Origin: Macrophomina tecta
Taxonomy: Eukaryota; Ascomycota; Dothideomycetes; Botryosphaeriales; Botryosphaeriaceae
NCBI GenBank assembly: GCA_024180945.1
Contig: JAKSGN010000010.1
Coordinates: forward strand, 1-64,000
Reading direction: 5' to 3'
Length of the DNA: 64,000 nucleotides
Shown: in pieces, positions 11,481 to 20,703 of the stretch
Layout of the letters: each line of letters begins with the position of its first letter
Numbering within the stretch: position 1 is the stretch's first letter
Program-made: the position numbers and the translations under genes
Notes under the pieces: generated by a model
Database searches by the model: none
Seen by the model: only the letters and a program-made list of their open reading frames with translations
Told to the model about the DNA's origin: nothing

Positions 11481-11976
11481 TCAGTACCCTTCCCACTGAC
11501 TCATGGGATCTTTTCTGATATTGGTCTGTTTGGTGCCAGCTTCGCCAAACATGCTTGTTTTTAAAGATCCACCAGACTTTGACGTTTCGACCCAGTCATA
11601 AAATTGCTTCATCCTTTTGCCGGTCCTTGAAGTGCCCGTCTGATGTCCCTGATCCGCTTTTGGAGACATCTTTCGGGGTTCGACGTGGGGCGTTTCATCC
11701 GCTTGGCTGGAAATCGGTGCAACGCATGGCTCTTTAGACCGGCCGCGGCCCTGGTCTTGGGTTAAAATGCTCTGCAATGTCTTCTACCAATTTAGGTCTA
11801 CTCATTTTTCTGTTTCGCTCGGAATATGCACTTACAGGACTGATTGTAAGAGGAACCGTCTCTTTGTCACAGAGAGACCCTCTGTAGTGAGTGGTGTATA
11901 GCACGTTGTCCAGAAGGGGAGACCGTGGTGTCTGGGCTACTAGCCTGTCGATTATAACGTCAGGTTGCTTAGCCAT
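11481..11976 (-). CDS. Small basic protein of unknown function, two exons, 143 aa
   Basis: Exons 11836-11976 and 11481-11771; the 64-bp intron has a GTAAGT donor and TTGCAG acceptor and keeps phase 0. The product starts MAKQPDVIIDRLVAQTPRSP and its second half is hydrophilic (EPRKMSPKADQGHQTG, GKRMKQFYDWVETSKSGGS). No membrane segment or signal peptide. No family recognised. A TATA box 56 bp upstream supports that it is a real promoter-driven gene. Confidence 0.5.
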
Positions 11977-12031
11977 CACGAGAAGTTAGAAAGATGTTCG
12001 CGCTTTAGCAGCTTTGATCAGATTGTGGCTC

Positions 12032-12038
12032 TTTTATA
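12032..12038 (-). promoter_or_regulatory. TATA box of the 143-aa gene
   Basis: TATAAAA on the minus strand, 56 bp before the ATG at 11976. Confidence 0.5.
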
Positions 12039-12781
12039 CACATTGTGCATACGGCGTGCCCAGTCCGATTGCTTTTGAAGGGCAATGAGAACCCTAGATT
12101 ATCGTTCTTATCCATTTAGACGAGCGTGCCACATAATCATGCATCCTCGGAGCGAGCACCCTGGCAGTTACAACTGTCCCCACGATACCGTCATGCAATG
12201 CTCTAATGAAGGCTATCGGCATTGCCGACTTGTACTAGCCCTATTACTGAATCGGGTGATTGACCCTTCTCTTTCGACATACAAGGGGAGGAAACCTGAG
12301 CCGCATTAGCCGATCATCTAAGGCTAGCTTGAGCCCCGGCAATCCGCGTTGCAAGGGAACCAATCCTTTACACACATGGGCTGACCGGGTGAGTCGGACT
12401 GTGCTCAGCCAACGATGCTCAGAGTTGTCAGAATGTGTGAAGTCTCCAAGAACCCCCAACACCCCTGGGAGTTGGATAATGTGCATCAAAGCCGGCACTA
12501 CGGTCAATCGCAGCTCTCTCTAAAGGTGTATTACTTCTTCAATTCTCCGTACCAATAGGGATAGTCATTTACCTTGGCGTTTACCTCGTATTTCGCATGT
12601 TCACAACTGATCATTAGCCTTGTTTGATAGAGACGGGCTGGTTGCCGCTAAGTCTCACATCAAGTCAAGCGGGGAGTTTGCCATCTCTGGATACTGGGCT
12701 AACCAATTGTCAAGCCGGATGGATATCTACCGTCTGCATGTGTCATGTGCGAAGAAACCGGATGTAGGAGCTCTCAACGCA
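12039..12781. other. No gene recognised
   Basis: Two mirror frames around 12244-12523 are of similar length on both strands, a sign of chance. Confidence 0.35.
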
Positions 12782-12788
12782 TATAAAA
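12782..12788 (+). promoter_or_regulatory. TATA box of the 266-aa gene
   Basis: TATAAAA 83 bp before the ATG at 12871. Confidence 0.55.
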
Positions 12789-12870
12789 GCTCTTTCGCTG
12801 GTCACTACTCCAGCCCAACTCCTTACCATCGACCGTCCCGCCGAGTATTCAGTTAGAAGCACTTTTCACA

Positions 12871-13781
12871 ATGACTCCGTCGACATACAATGAAGAAGCC
12901 CAACTGGCAGCTGTGGAGCCCCTTGGAGGTATCATCTCATTCAGCAGTTCCCATGATTGGCCAATGTCTGAGACTTCATTACATAGACCGCAAGACCCAC
13001 ATAGAGGCGTACGAGGAAGCGTTCGCCTTCGATGGAGTCTCGTTGCCCCTTGATTCCGGTATTCCGCCGGCTGAAAATCCTGTAATAACGCCCTTGTTGG
13101 CATCCTCAGGCACTCTGCCTCTGCACGCCGAACCTTTCCCTTCGGACCGGTACGATACCTCCCGCATCACCCACCCTCAGCCAGTCAAGGCTCTCACGGG
13201 TAAGCGTACAGAGTATGCATGTATTGGTTTTCCATATTTACGTTGGAACAGGTGAAGAAACCCTTCGGAACATCTGCGCGGGCATCGTTTCGGGGCGACC
13301 TCTTCCAACACCACCTCAATCTCAAGCGCGGACGGAAACGCAGCAGGCGCCATTGACTCCGTTCGATCAATTCTCGGATGTTGTTTGTGCTATCGAGGTC
13401 CAAGCCCTTCCATCTAGAGGGTTCGAATATCGAAAGAAAGTCCTCCTTTGCCAGAAACTTGATCAAGTCGGATACTGTGCACTGGTCGATCGAGGGGTTG
13501 GTGTTCATTCTGTCTGGTTCCGGGGCCGGATGCTTCCTGGCTATTTCCTGGACTGGATTTTGGAAGACCGCGCCGGTCTTTATGAGGATGTTTTGGTCGT
13601 TCGGGCAAGCTCCTGGTCTGCATGGTTACCTCGGCATAATTACGATGCTGATTTTGCTTTCTACCAGCGTTACATTCAGGTAATGGCTGATGGAGATACG
13701 GCCGGTATTTTTGAGGAGGGGAGGACCAGATATGATGGCCAAGATCAAGAGAGTCATGTAACGGACATCGAGGAGGATTGA
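12871..13781 (+). CDS. Protein of unknown function, three exons, 266 aa
   Basis: Exons 12871-12928, 12987-13199 and 13252-13781 join in frame; the introns are 58 and 52 bp with GTATCA and GTAAGC donors and TAG/CAG acceptors. The protein begins MTPSTYNEEAQLAAVEPLG, is mostly soluble and acidic at the C terminus (ESHVTDIEED). The middle part has alternating aromatic and hydrophobic residues (VGVHSVWFRGRMLPGYFLDW, YDADFAFYQRYIQVM), suggesting a folded domain, but I recognise no family. The promoter TATA box and consistent splice phases make the model fairly firm. Confidence 0.6.
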
Positions 13782-14845
13782 TGAGAAGAGCAAATGACTT
13801 TATAGTCTCGTGCTTTCCCGTTGTTGCAAATTGTTGACTCTTACTTTTCTTCCTCTAACAACACACGGTCCATTTGTTGCTGTTTGATTCATATGATTGG
13901 TGCAAGAGCGCCGGGCGATGATGAATACTGAACGGCGTCGAATGTAAGTGACGGTAAGCCATAGTGTTACGGACCTACCTGTATATAGAGTTGTTGGGGC
14001 ACGATCAGCCACCAGGCTGATCATTGCTGAACCTTTTGTCGACTGGGAGCCGATGGGAGGTTGGCCGAATGGTCCTACGCGCCGACTGAAACCCAACACG
14101 GTCGGGTCCGTCGTAACACATAGATCACCGCTGCTATGAACAGATGTACTAGGTCGAACGTGAGTTCCTCCTTACTAGCATAGCCACGCGGATAGAAGCG
14201 CTCCGTGGGTTTGCTGTCATCGCGCGCCTACTATTAGCAACTAGGATGTAACCACCAGTCAACTTGTCCGTTTTCTGGATTCGGCCACACAGGCCTCTGG
14301 AAGCCGGCCAGGGCTATTCGGAGCCAGGTACGGTCAGCTACCATACATACAAACTAATGACTTGCTGGTGATCTCGCCTCGAAAATCAGCACTTCGCTCT
14401 AAGCTCAAGTGTATGAGATCTTAGCTCTGGCGGGGGCTCTCCGTCATAAATACTAGGCTGGTCGAATGCCGAGATACTCGCAACGCAACGTTCGGTGAAG
14501 ATAATGACTCATTTTCTGGCGCGCGTTATAAATAGTAGTCGACCTAGACCTGGGCGCGTTTCGGTTGCTCGCGAATTGGTTGCTCTATTTGTGTTCAAGG
14601 GCAACGAATGAGTAGTGGAACCGCCCGTGTAAGCGCCTTAAAGAACGCAACGGTTTGGACTTGGGCGTGCAAGGGCGCATGGCTGAAACACATGACTCAT
14701 TATCGGGCCACTAACGGTTGAGCCGGATACTTGCCGAGCGGCATCTGTGCGATCGCACCTTCGTCAGCGCCTTGCCATCTCTGCAACTCCGCCAACTCCC
14801 ACTCACTCTCTACATAAACCTCATCTCTCGCGCCTCCTCATCAAT
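13782..14845. other. No gene recognised
   Basis: About 1 kb of spacer with TATAAAT-like sequence near 14529 but no supported reading frame. Confidence 0.35.
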
Positions 14846-16523
14846 ATGGTCCGCACGAAAGCTTCCAGGTGTCGCCGAATATCGCTTGCCCGTGGTATGT
14901 CGTTGCGCAAGCTGTCCTACATGTCTGCTGATCGTTTCGTAGGAGAGCGACCTCAAGGTATTAGGAAAGAAGCACGACCTCTTCGAAGGAGCGCACGCCT
15001 CCAGCATCATTGCACGTGTCAGCAAGTCCAAGAACTACCCATTGCGCAGGATATCAGCGGCTTAGACACTCAGGTGAGTCCTCTCTGCCGTATTGTGAAT
15101 CAAGCTTATGGGCCTGTAGCTGCCACTTTCCACGACCACACAGCTTACAGGCCCGAAGCGCAAACGTTCCTGCGAGATAGACACGTCGGATCAACCAACA
15201 CAAAAGCGACAGCGGCCGACTTCCACCACGGCGGAGGACGCGCACACGGAAACGGCGAGCGACAAGGCGGATAGCAACAACCCTATTGACTACTGGCGGA
15301 AACACCAACACTGGCCACGGACGTATTTCGAGTCTGGAGGCAGTATGAGTCACCTACTTGCGAGGAAGAAGTCCACTTCCACGCTTCGCCGGAAGCCATC
15401 GGCGTCGTCGATCAACGCAAGTGAGACAACACCATCTGACAATACATCCAGAGACAACAAGGGTTCTGTGTATAGGGACAGACGATATGATGGCCTACTT
15501 GCAGGTCATGGAAGCTTTCTCAAGAAGGATGGATTAGGCGTTACTCCTAAGAGCAAATTGCTTTGCAAGGAACTGCTTGAGGCTGAGCAACCGGTGCCCC
15601 AAGATTCTTTGTTCAACGACGATTTGTTCGAGGAGACTTGCGACTACCTAGTCAATAGGAACGAGGCTATGGTTAGCCGTGAGATTGGGCTACTCATCGT
15701 ACCTTCAGCAGCACAATTCGCCCGCCGGGGAGCAAAGCATCTCAAAGCCCTAGCCGAAACTGTGAACGAGAAATGGAGCGAGTCGATTCCTTTGTTCAAA
15801 TCTCGTCCACAACCAGACTATTCGGTCGGATTCGATTCGTCGGCGTTTTCAGAAGAACAACTTAAACGTCTCAAGCCCTTCGTTGGAACCCTCTGGGATG
15901 AATCGTACTTCGCAGCGACGTGGTACATGTACTTCCCCTTCCTCACCTGCGAGGTCAAGTGTGGCGCCGCAGCGCTCGAGATCGCGGACCGGCAGAACGC
16001 GCACAGCGCGACGCTCGCAGTGCGGGCCGTGGTGGAGCTGTTCCGGCTGGTGAAGCGCGAGAAGGAGGTCGACCGCGAGATCCTGGCCTTTTCCATCTCG
16101 CACGACCACAGGGCGGTCCGCATCTACGGGCACTACCCTGTCATCGATGGGAAGGACACGAAGTACTACCGCCATTTGATCCACACCTTTGACTTCACGG
16201 CTCTGGATGGCAAAGACAAATGGACGACTTACAAATTCACGAAGAACGTCTACGACAACTGGATGCCCGACCACTTCAAGCGCATCTGCTCGGCAATCGA
16301 CGGTCTCCCTACCGGCATCAACTTTGATGTCTCGCAGGAGTCGGAACTGCAGTTCTCAAGCCAGACCGGCCTGTCTCAAGAGCTGGAGGGCCACCATCTT
16401 TCGCAATCAGAGGGCTCGGCGTCAGTCGCTGGTCAAGATGACGGGTCAAGCGTTGCAAATGCCGACAATACAACCCCTGACACGTCTGTCTCGCAGAGCT
16501 TCAAGAAGCCAAGGCGGGAGTAG
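14846..16523 (+). CDS. DUF7924-family protein (possible PD-(D/E)XK fold)
   Basis: Main exon 15120-16523, preceded by 14846-15073 and an intron of 46 bp (GTGAGT...TGTAG) that keeps phase 0. A further 48-bp intron at 14895-14942 (GTATGT...GTAG) is possible; it is a multiple of three, so the protein is 543 aa without it or 527 with it. The N-terminal part is basic with nuclear-signal-like runs (GPKRKRS, RRSARLQ). The core (about 15640-16310) carries FPFLTCEVKCGAAALEIADR and a later conserved HTFDFTA block, characteristic of the fungal DUF7924 family. The E-x-K inside a beta-strand recalls PD-(D/E)XK nucleases; that fold assignment is my inference. The tail is Ser/Gln-rich and ends in a basic KKPRRE. 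Biological role unknown. Confidence 0.7.
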
Positions 16524-16799
16524 TGACGTTCATTGGTGCTTGTGTCCGTTTCTTTTTTTTTTTTTTTCATGGGATTTCGGCGGCGTGTGTATGGTTCTTT
16601 CGGCACAGTGTGTTCTCCAATATCTCGCGAGTCAGTGTTTTTTGCATCAATTCAGGGATTACGTTAGCGTCAGAACCTAGCCTCTTACGACCAAGCGCAT
16701 GATAAAGTGATAAATAGTCAAGGGGAAAGTCCCTCATTGCGTCTTTCACCAACCCGTCGCGTCGCTCCGCACTGACACCGCAGCCCCTCGCGCCCGCAA
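16524..16799. other. 3' flank with poly(T) run
   Basis: A T-rich run at 16551-16567 follows the DUF7924 stop codon; nothing else is recognised. Confidence 0.4.
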
Positions 16800-16979
16800 A
16801 TGGGCCGTTCCACTCCTGCCACCACCACCTGCGCAAGATGTATATCCACGCAATGGCCGACGATCCGCATCCTCGACCAGGACGCCACGCGGTACCTGAT
16901 CAATTGGCGTGGAACCGGCCCTGCGACACGCGCACTGCGGCCCGCGACGTGGGAACCTAATTCATCGCTGGCTAGCTTG
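16800..16979 (+). pseudogene. Chromodomain fragment
   Basis: A 60-codon frame ends in RYLINWRGTG, then RPATWEP and SSLASL, the signature of the second half of a chromodomain (YLVxWxG...TWEP...L). No integrase or other retroelement part is beside it, and the frame stops at once at TAG, although a further intron cannot be excluded. It is either a remnant of a Ty3/chromovirus-like protein or of a gene like the one at 1365. Confidence 0.45.
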
Positions 16980-17297
16980 TAGACAAGAGTGGCAGCACGA
17001 CGCGTCCCGGGCGAGGAGAACGAACGGCATGCGGATAGTTAGGAGCTGAAGGATTACGTAGCCGCTGGGATTGCTAGGCTTGGAGGAAGAGAAGAGGAAG
17101 GAGAAGGAATAGGCAATGTGGGCTTCCCGTTCTTCCATTTCTCTATCGTATACTGACTTTGTTAGCGATAGCGCTCGCATGGGCTAAAGTGTCCCATCGC
17201 TCCTTCACACAACGCGCGAAACGACGGTCGAAACGCAGGATAACAGCAAAGAGGAGGAGGCTCCAGCCACTGGCAATATGTTGTTATTACACAAACT

Positions 17298-17841
17298 TCA
17301 TCCCTTAGTGGTTTCGCCTGGCTGAACCCCACGGTCGCAGGGCAGCTGCTCTGCCGTGTTGATGGAGGCACACCTGTAGCCATTGCTGTAGCTTGGGGTC
17401 CGCCCGGTGTTCTGGCCCAGCCGGCACACCCCATTCGCCCTACATTCTGCCCGTCCAGTGCATGATACCCATTCGGCATGCGAGAACGTATTTATAGAGA
17501 TGCTTTGAGCTTCTATAGTTGGCGAAGGAGGCTTTTGTAGCTTATTCATAGTTGTAGGCGTTTTCGTTACTGGTACTGGGTAGCACTTTGCCTGGAGCCA
17601 ATTAGTTGCGCATCGCATGAGCCAACTAGACCCTTACAATATCCTCGTGGCTTGGCCACATTGTCTTTTCATCGGACGTATAAACATAGTATCTCCCATG
17701 GTACCGAAGAAGAATATGCACTTCTGCCTGGCAAAGCCGCCGTAACTCGTCTCCCTTCCTCAGCAGGCTCTCTTTCCGTTTTCGGAACCTTTCCTTTGAA
17801 ACTCGGTGTGACCGCCCGTTCTTTAGTTGTGGGGTGGACAT
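17298..17841 (-). CDS. Small MADS-box-like protein, two exons, about 165 aa
   Basis: Exon 1, 17638-17841, encodes RFRKRKESLLRKGDELRRLC, then AEVHILLRYHGRYYVYTS: the basic helix and first strand of an SRF/MADS-type DNA-binding domain (R-x-K-R...L..K..EL..LC.A.V). Exon 2, 17298-17591, follows a 46-bp intron with an ACTAAT branch site and CAG acceptor, phase 0, and adds a Cys/Thr/Ser-rich tail with no known domain. A TATA box lies 43 bp upstream. Such short, divergent MADS-like proteins are frequent in Pezizomycotina; DNA binding is inferred from the motif. The unusual palindrome array at 18298-18735 lies 460-890 bp upstream of this gene. Confidence 0.6.
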
Positions 17842-17883
17842 CGCTAGTATACTGCTTTGACTAGCCAGCAAAGGGACAGAGGT

Positions 17884-17890
17884 ATTTATA
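17884..17890 (-). promoter_or_regulatory. TATA box of the MADS-like gene
   Basis: TATAAAT on the minus strand, 43 bp before the ATG at 17841. Confidence 0.45.
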
Positions 17891-18297
17891 TCCAGCCGAT
17901 TCCCTCTAAGAGCCGCAAATATCATGCTTCCTACAAGACGTTTGCTGGAAAAGCGAAAGCTGACGACCGGACTTGCAACCTGACAAACTGATTTCTAGAT
18001 TCACAAAAGCTGGATTGTGGTTTTGGTAAAAGGTGACAGACCGGGTGCTATAATAAGAAACTGTGGGCGCCAAAGTTCTCCAATCAAACTGCCCTCAATG
18101 ACGCCACGTGGCTCAAACTTTCTTCACGGCACAACATCATACATAAGTGTTGTATGCAGATACACTAGGTCTCTGCAGTCCACATAGGTATTTACAAACT
18201 CGTTCCTTTAGCTAAATTCAAAAACAGCATGCGTGCTTGCTACGTGACTTTCATAGTAGCCTATTATGCTACTATTTAGAGACCCTTTCAAGGTCAA

Positions 18298-18735
18298 TCC
18301 CATACGGGAGGGTGATAACAGAGAGATGTGGTCATTTAAGAAGACATCTATAAGCTTTGATCTCGTAGGGGAATCAATCCCGTACGGGAATCAGAGCTCG
18401 CATAGAGAGATCCCGGGGAACCATGACTGCGGGCAGAACGAATCCCACAGGGGATATGTTCCCGTACGGGAACATGGACTCACGTGCAAGGCAGTCCCAT
18501 GGGGGATCCAATCCCGCACGGGAGTCATGACCAAAGCAAAGCGAATCCCGCAGGGGACGTATTTCCGCGCGGGAATCCATCCCCTGCGGGATTGAATCCC
18601 CTACGGGATGCATGACTCGGTGCTGCACGTGAACATAGATTCCCGTAGGGGATTCAATCCCGTAGGGGATCCAGTCCCGTGCGGGAACATGTCCCCTGCA
18701 AGACAGTCCCGTAGGGGATTTCATCCCACAGGGGA
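18298..18735. repeat. Array of about 18 palindromic 12-mers phased at 17 bp
   Basis: The unit is close to TCCCGTACGGGA / TCCCGTAGGGGA, a near-perfect inverted repeat. Units start at 18298, 18361, 18378, 18411 (degenerate), 18443, 18460, 18495, 18512, 18546, 18563, 18580, 18597, 18641, 18658, 18675, 18692 (degenerate), 18707 and 18724. Ten of the seventeen neighbour distances are exactly 17 bp, and 18512 to 18546 is 34. The four-base core varies (GTAC, GTAG, GCAC, GCAG, CTGC, CTAC, GTGC, ACAG) while the CCC/GGG arms are kept. Longer spacers share CATGACTC and GCACGTG-like words, so there is a higher-order repeat. No coding potential. It could be a cluster of protein-binding sites or a satellite of hairpin-forming DNA. 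Confidence 0.9.
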
Positions 18736-19765
18736 ATCTAGACCTCATGGAATAGATTCTAGTGGAATGGATAATTAGCCGCATGCAGACGGACGGAGTG
18801 CACCGTCATTTCGCCAAACAAAGTAGATCCTCCCCTTTCCCTTTCCTTTCTCAACTTTTCCTTTTCCCGTCGGCCCTTTGTCTGGTCGCTTCTCACGTGT
18901 ATTTGTTTCATCCTACGGCGCAGGAGGAAACATGTGCCGTGCCGTTCTTCCGAGTTCAGGGTGTCCGCTGTGTTCCTAGCATCGCCGCCCCGATATACCC
19001 CCGTTGTTTCGACGAGGCTTTAAAACAGGAACTATCCTCCTGCTCGGGGGGCGGGGGGGGGGGGGGAAGAGAGGTAGAGCGGCGCAAACCTGCCTTCAGC
19101 AGCTGGGTGGAGTATGACGTCATTTGCCAACGGAGCCTTTCGGCCTTATCGTGAGGCTGCCCCGCAATAGATGATCCTGCGGCTACGTAGGAACGCTAAC
19201 GCGAGTGTCAACGTTTTGCGACGTTTGAAGTTATAGTCGACTGGACCTGTGCAAATCGAAGTCCACTAGTATTCCCACTCTTAGCTGCTTTCGCCTCTAA
19301 CCGCGCGGGACCCATGACCTACAGCGAATGCGAAGTCCCGTAACGAGCACGGATAATTCCGGGCGGCTGCGGGTCTCGGGTTCCTGTACATCTTTTTTAA
19401 TATGGGAATAGCTCGAGCTCGAGAAAAAGATTCCTGCAGTATGGCGTTCATCTATCCGTTCACCATTCGTCTAATACATCCTTTTGTCTTTGACATAGTA
19501 TAGAGCCTACTATCAACACCAAACTAGGAGCCACACAGAACTCCTCAGTATCTTTATATAGACGCCGCAGCCGGCATTAATAGGCCACGCGAGAGTGACT
19601 TGGGAAACAGCGCAACGTCATCTGTCGAGAGTTTTACAGGAACCTAAGCGGCGCTTCTCGGGGAAGTCCGGGCGGCTGCGTATCGATCTTTGGGGTTACA
19701 GTAGATCGGCAACCGAAACTATAAATAGTGCTGTGGCTAAATAAAGACTCAATCCTTGCGTGTTC
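18736..19765. other. No gene recognised; G14 tract
   Basis: A G-run covers 19053-19066. The frame 18762-19154 runs through this tract and has no family resemblance. The rest is unassigned. Confidence 0.35.
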
Positions 19766-19925
19766 CTTCGGCGGCTAGACGGACTATAAACTTATTATCA
19801 CCACCAACTGGTCCTCAAATCGTTATTTATAGGGCGGTTCTTTAAGGAGGGATGCGCTAGGCGCTAAACAGAACACTGTTACTACTACTTAGGATAGTTA
19901 CTGGAAACATCTACTTGCGAGGATA
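19766..19925 (+). repeat. Dispersed repeat, diverged copy of 23980-24135
   Basis: Shares CCTTCGGCGGCT, a CAT/CAC-rich stretch, TCGTTAT.TATAGGG and CTAAACAGAA with 23980-24135 in the same order. Compared with that copy this one has many C-to-T and G-to-A changes, so it is the older or mutated copy. The motif before the CAT-rich stretch resembles the 3' ends of the LINEs in this window. Confidence 0.55.
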
Positions 19926-19931
19926 TTCCCT

Positions 19932-20034
19932 TGTAACGGCGGGCCTCTTCCTATTAACGATCCAAACACCAAAGAGGGCGGAAAGCCGTGTAGTGGTTTT
20001 CCTTAAGTAGGTACAAGAATAGGGCGAGAACAAC
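19932..20034 (+). repeat. Dispersed 110-bp repeat, diverged copy 2
   Basis: TGTAACGGCGGGCCTC, then GATCCAAACACCAAAGAGGG; related to 4673-4782 and 23527-23634. Confidence 0.6.
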
Positions 20035-20381
20035 TAGTGTGAGTAACGTGGTCTCGGGTCCTCATATCCTCGGGTTCGGTCGCTTTCGGCGGGGTTGTCA
20101 CCAATTTTCTCACCCAATCGAGGCTGCGCCGTAACTCTCTGATCGTCATTCCCCCCACCCAAATACAAAAAACATTGCGCAACCTTGTCGATGTTCCGAA
20201 AACCGTCCGATACAAGTTTCCGCGCGACTATGACGGCCGCTTGCGCGTCTTCCATCGTGAGCAAGTTTTGGATTATGAATCGGAGACTTTTAATTTCCTT
20301 GATCGCAGCTCTTCTTTTCGCTTCTAGCACGAGGTTTTGCAGCCGTATACGCCTCTTGAGAGTGCCAATATGCCTTCGCAT
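20034..20381 (-). CDS. Possible helical protein fragment, uncertain
   Basis: A 115-codon minus-strand frame with helix-favouring composition (KEIKSLRFIIQNLLTMEDAQ, VARKLVSDGFRNIDKVAQCF) followed by a low-complexity tail that overlaps the repeat at its end. It could be the C-terminal part of a regulatory protein truncated by the repeat. I do not recognise the family and no start is well supported. Confidence 0.25.
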   Translation of the reverse strand: MRRHIGTLKRRIRLQNLVLEAKRRAAIKEIKSLRFIIQNLLTMEDAQAAVIVARKLVSDGFRNIDKVAQCFLYLGGGNDDQRVTAQPRLGEKIGDNPAESDRTRGYEDPRPRYSH

Positions 20382-20703
20382 ACGGCGACCCGACTTCCAA
20401 TGAAAACGAATATGATGAGAAAGGCGTCTTGATGCTCTATTACGCCATGTGTTTAGTCAGCGGAAGTCTTGAATAGATTGAAAGTGATGAGGTGGAAGAA
20501 GAGCGTATGCTTTACGTGAACAGGGGCAGAGAATAAAATGATATCGTACCGGACGTGTGCCAGATATAGGGCGAACTCCATACTCTTTCCGGATGGTCGC
20601 GATGTTAGAGAACTGAGAAAGGATTGTAGACCTCAATTTTGGTGTTTTTCTTTGAGAAGGGAGCAAGTTAGAACTTTTTGAAAAAGGGGCATGGACTTAT
20701 AAT

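Noticed and set aside
12244..12523. Overlapping 87-codon frames on both strands
   Set aside because: Mirror frames of equal length, typical of chance in GC-balanced sequence.
18298..18735. CRISPR-like array
   Set aside because: Repeats are 12-bp palindromes at 17-bp pitch in a fungal genome; no cas genes, spacers far too short.
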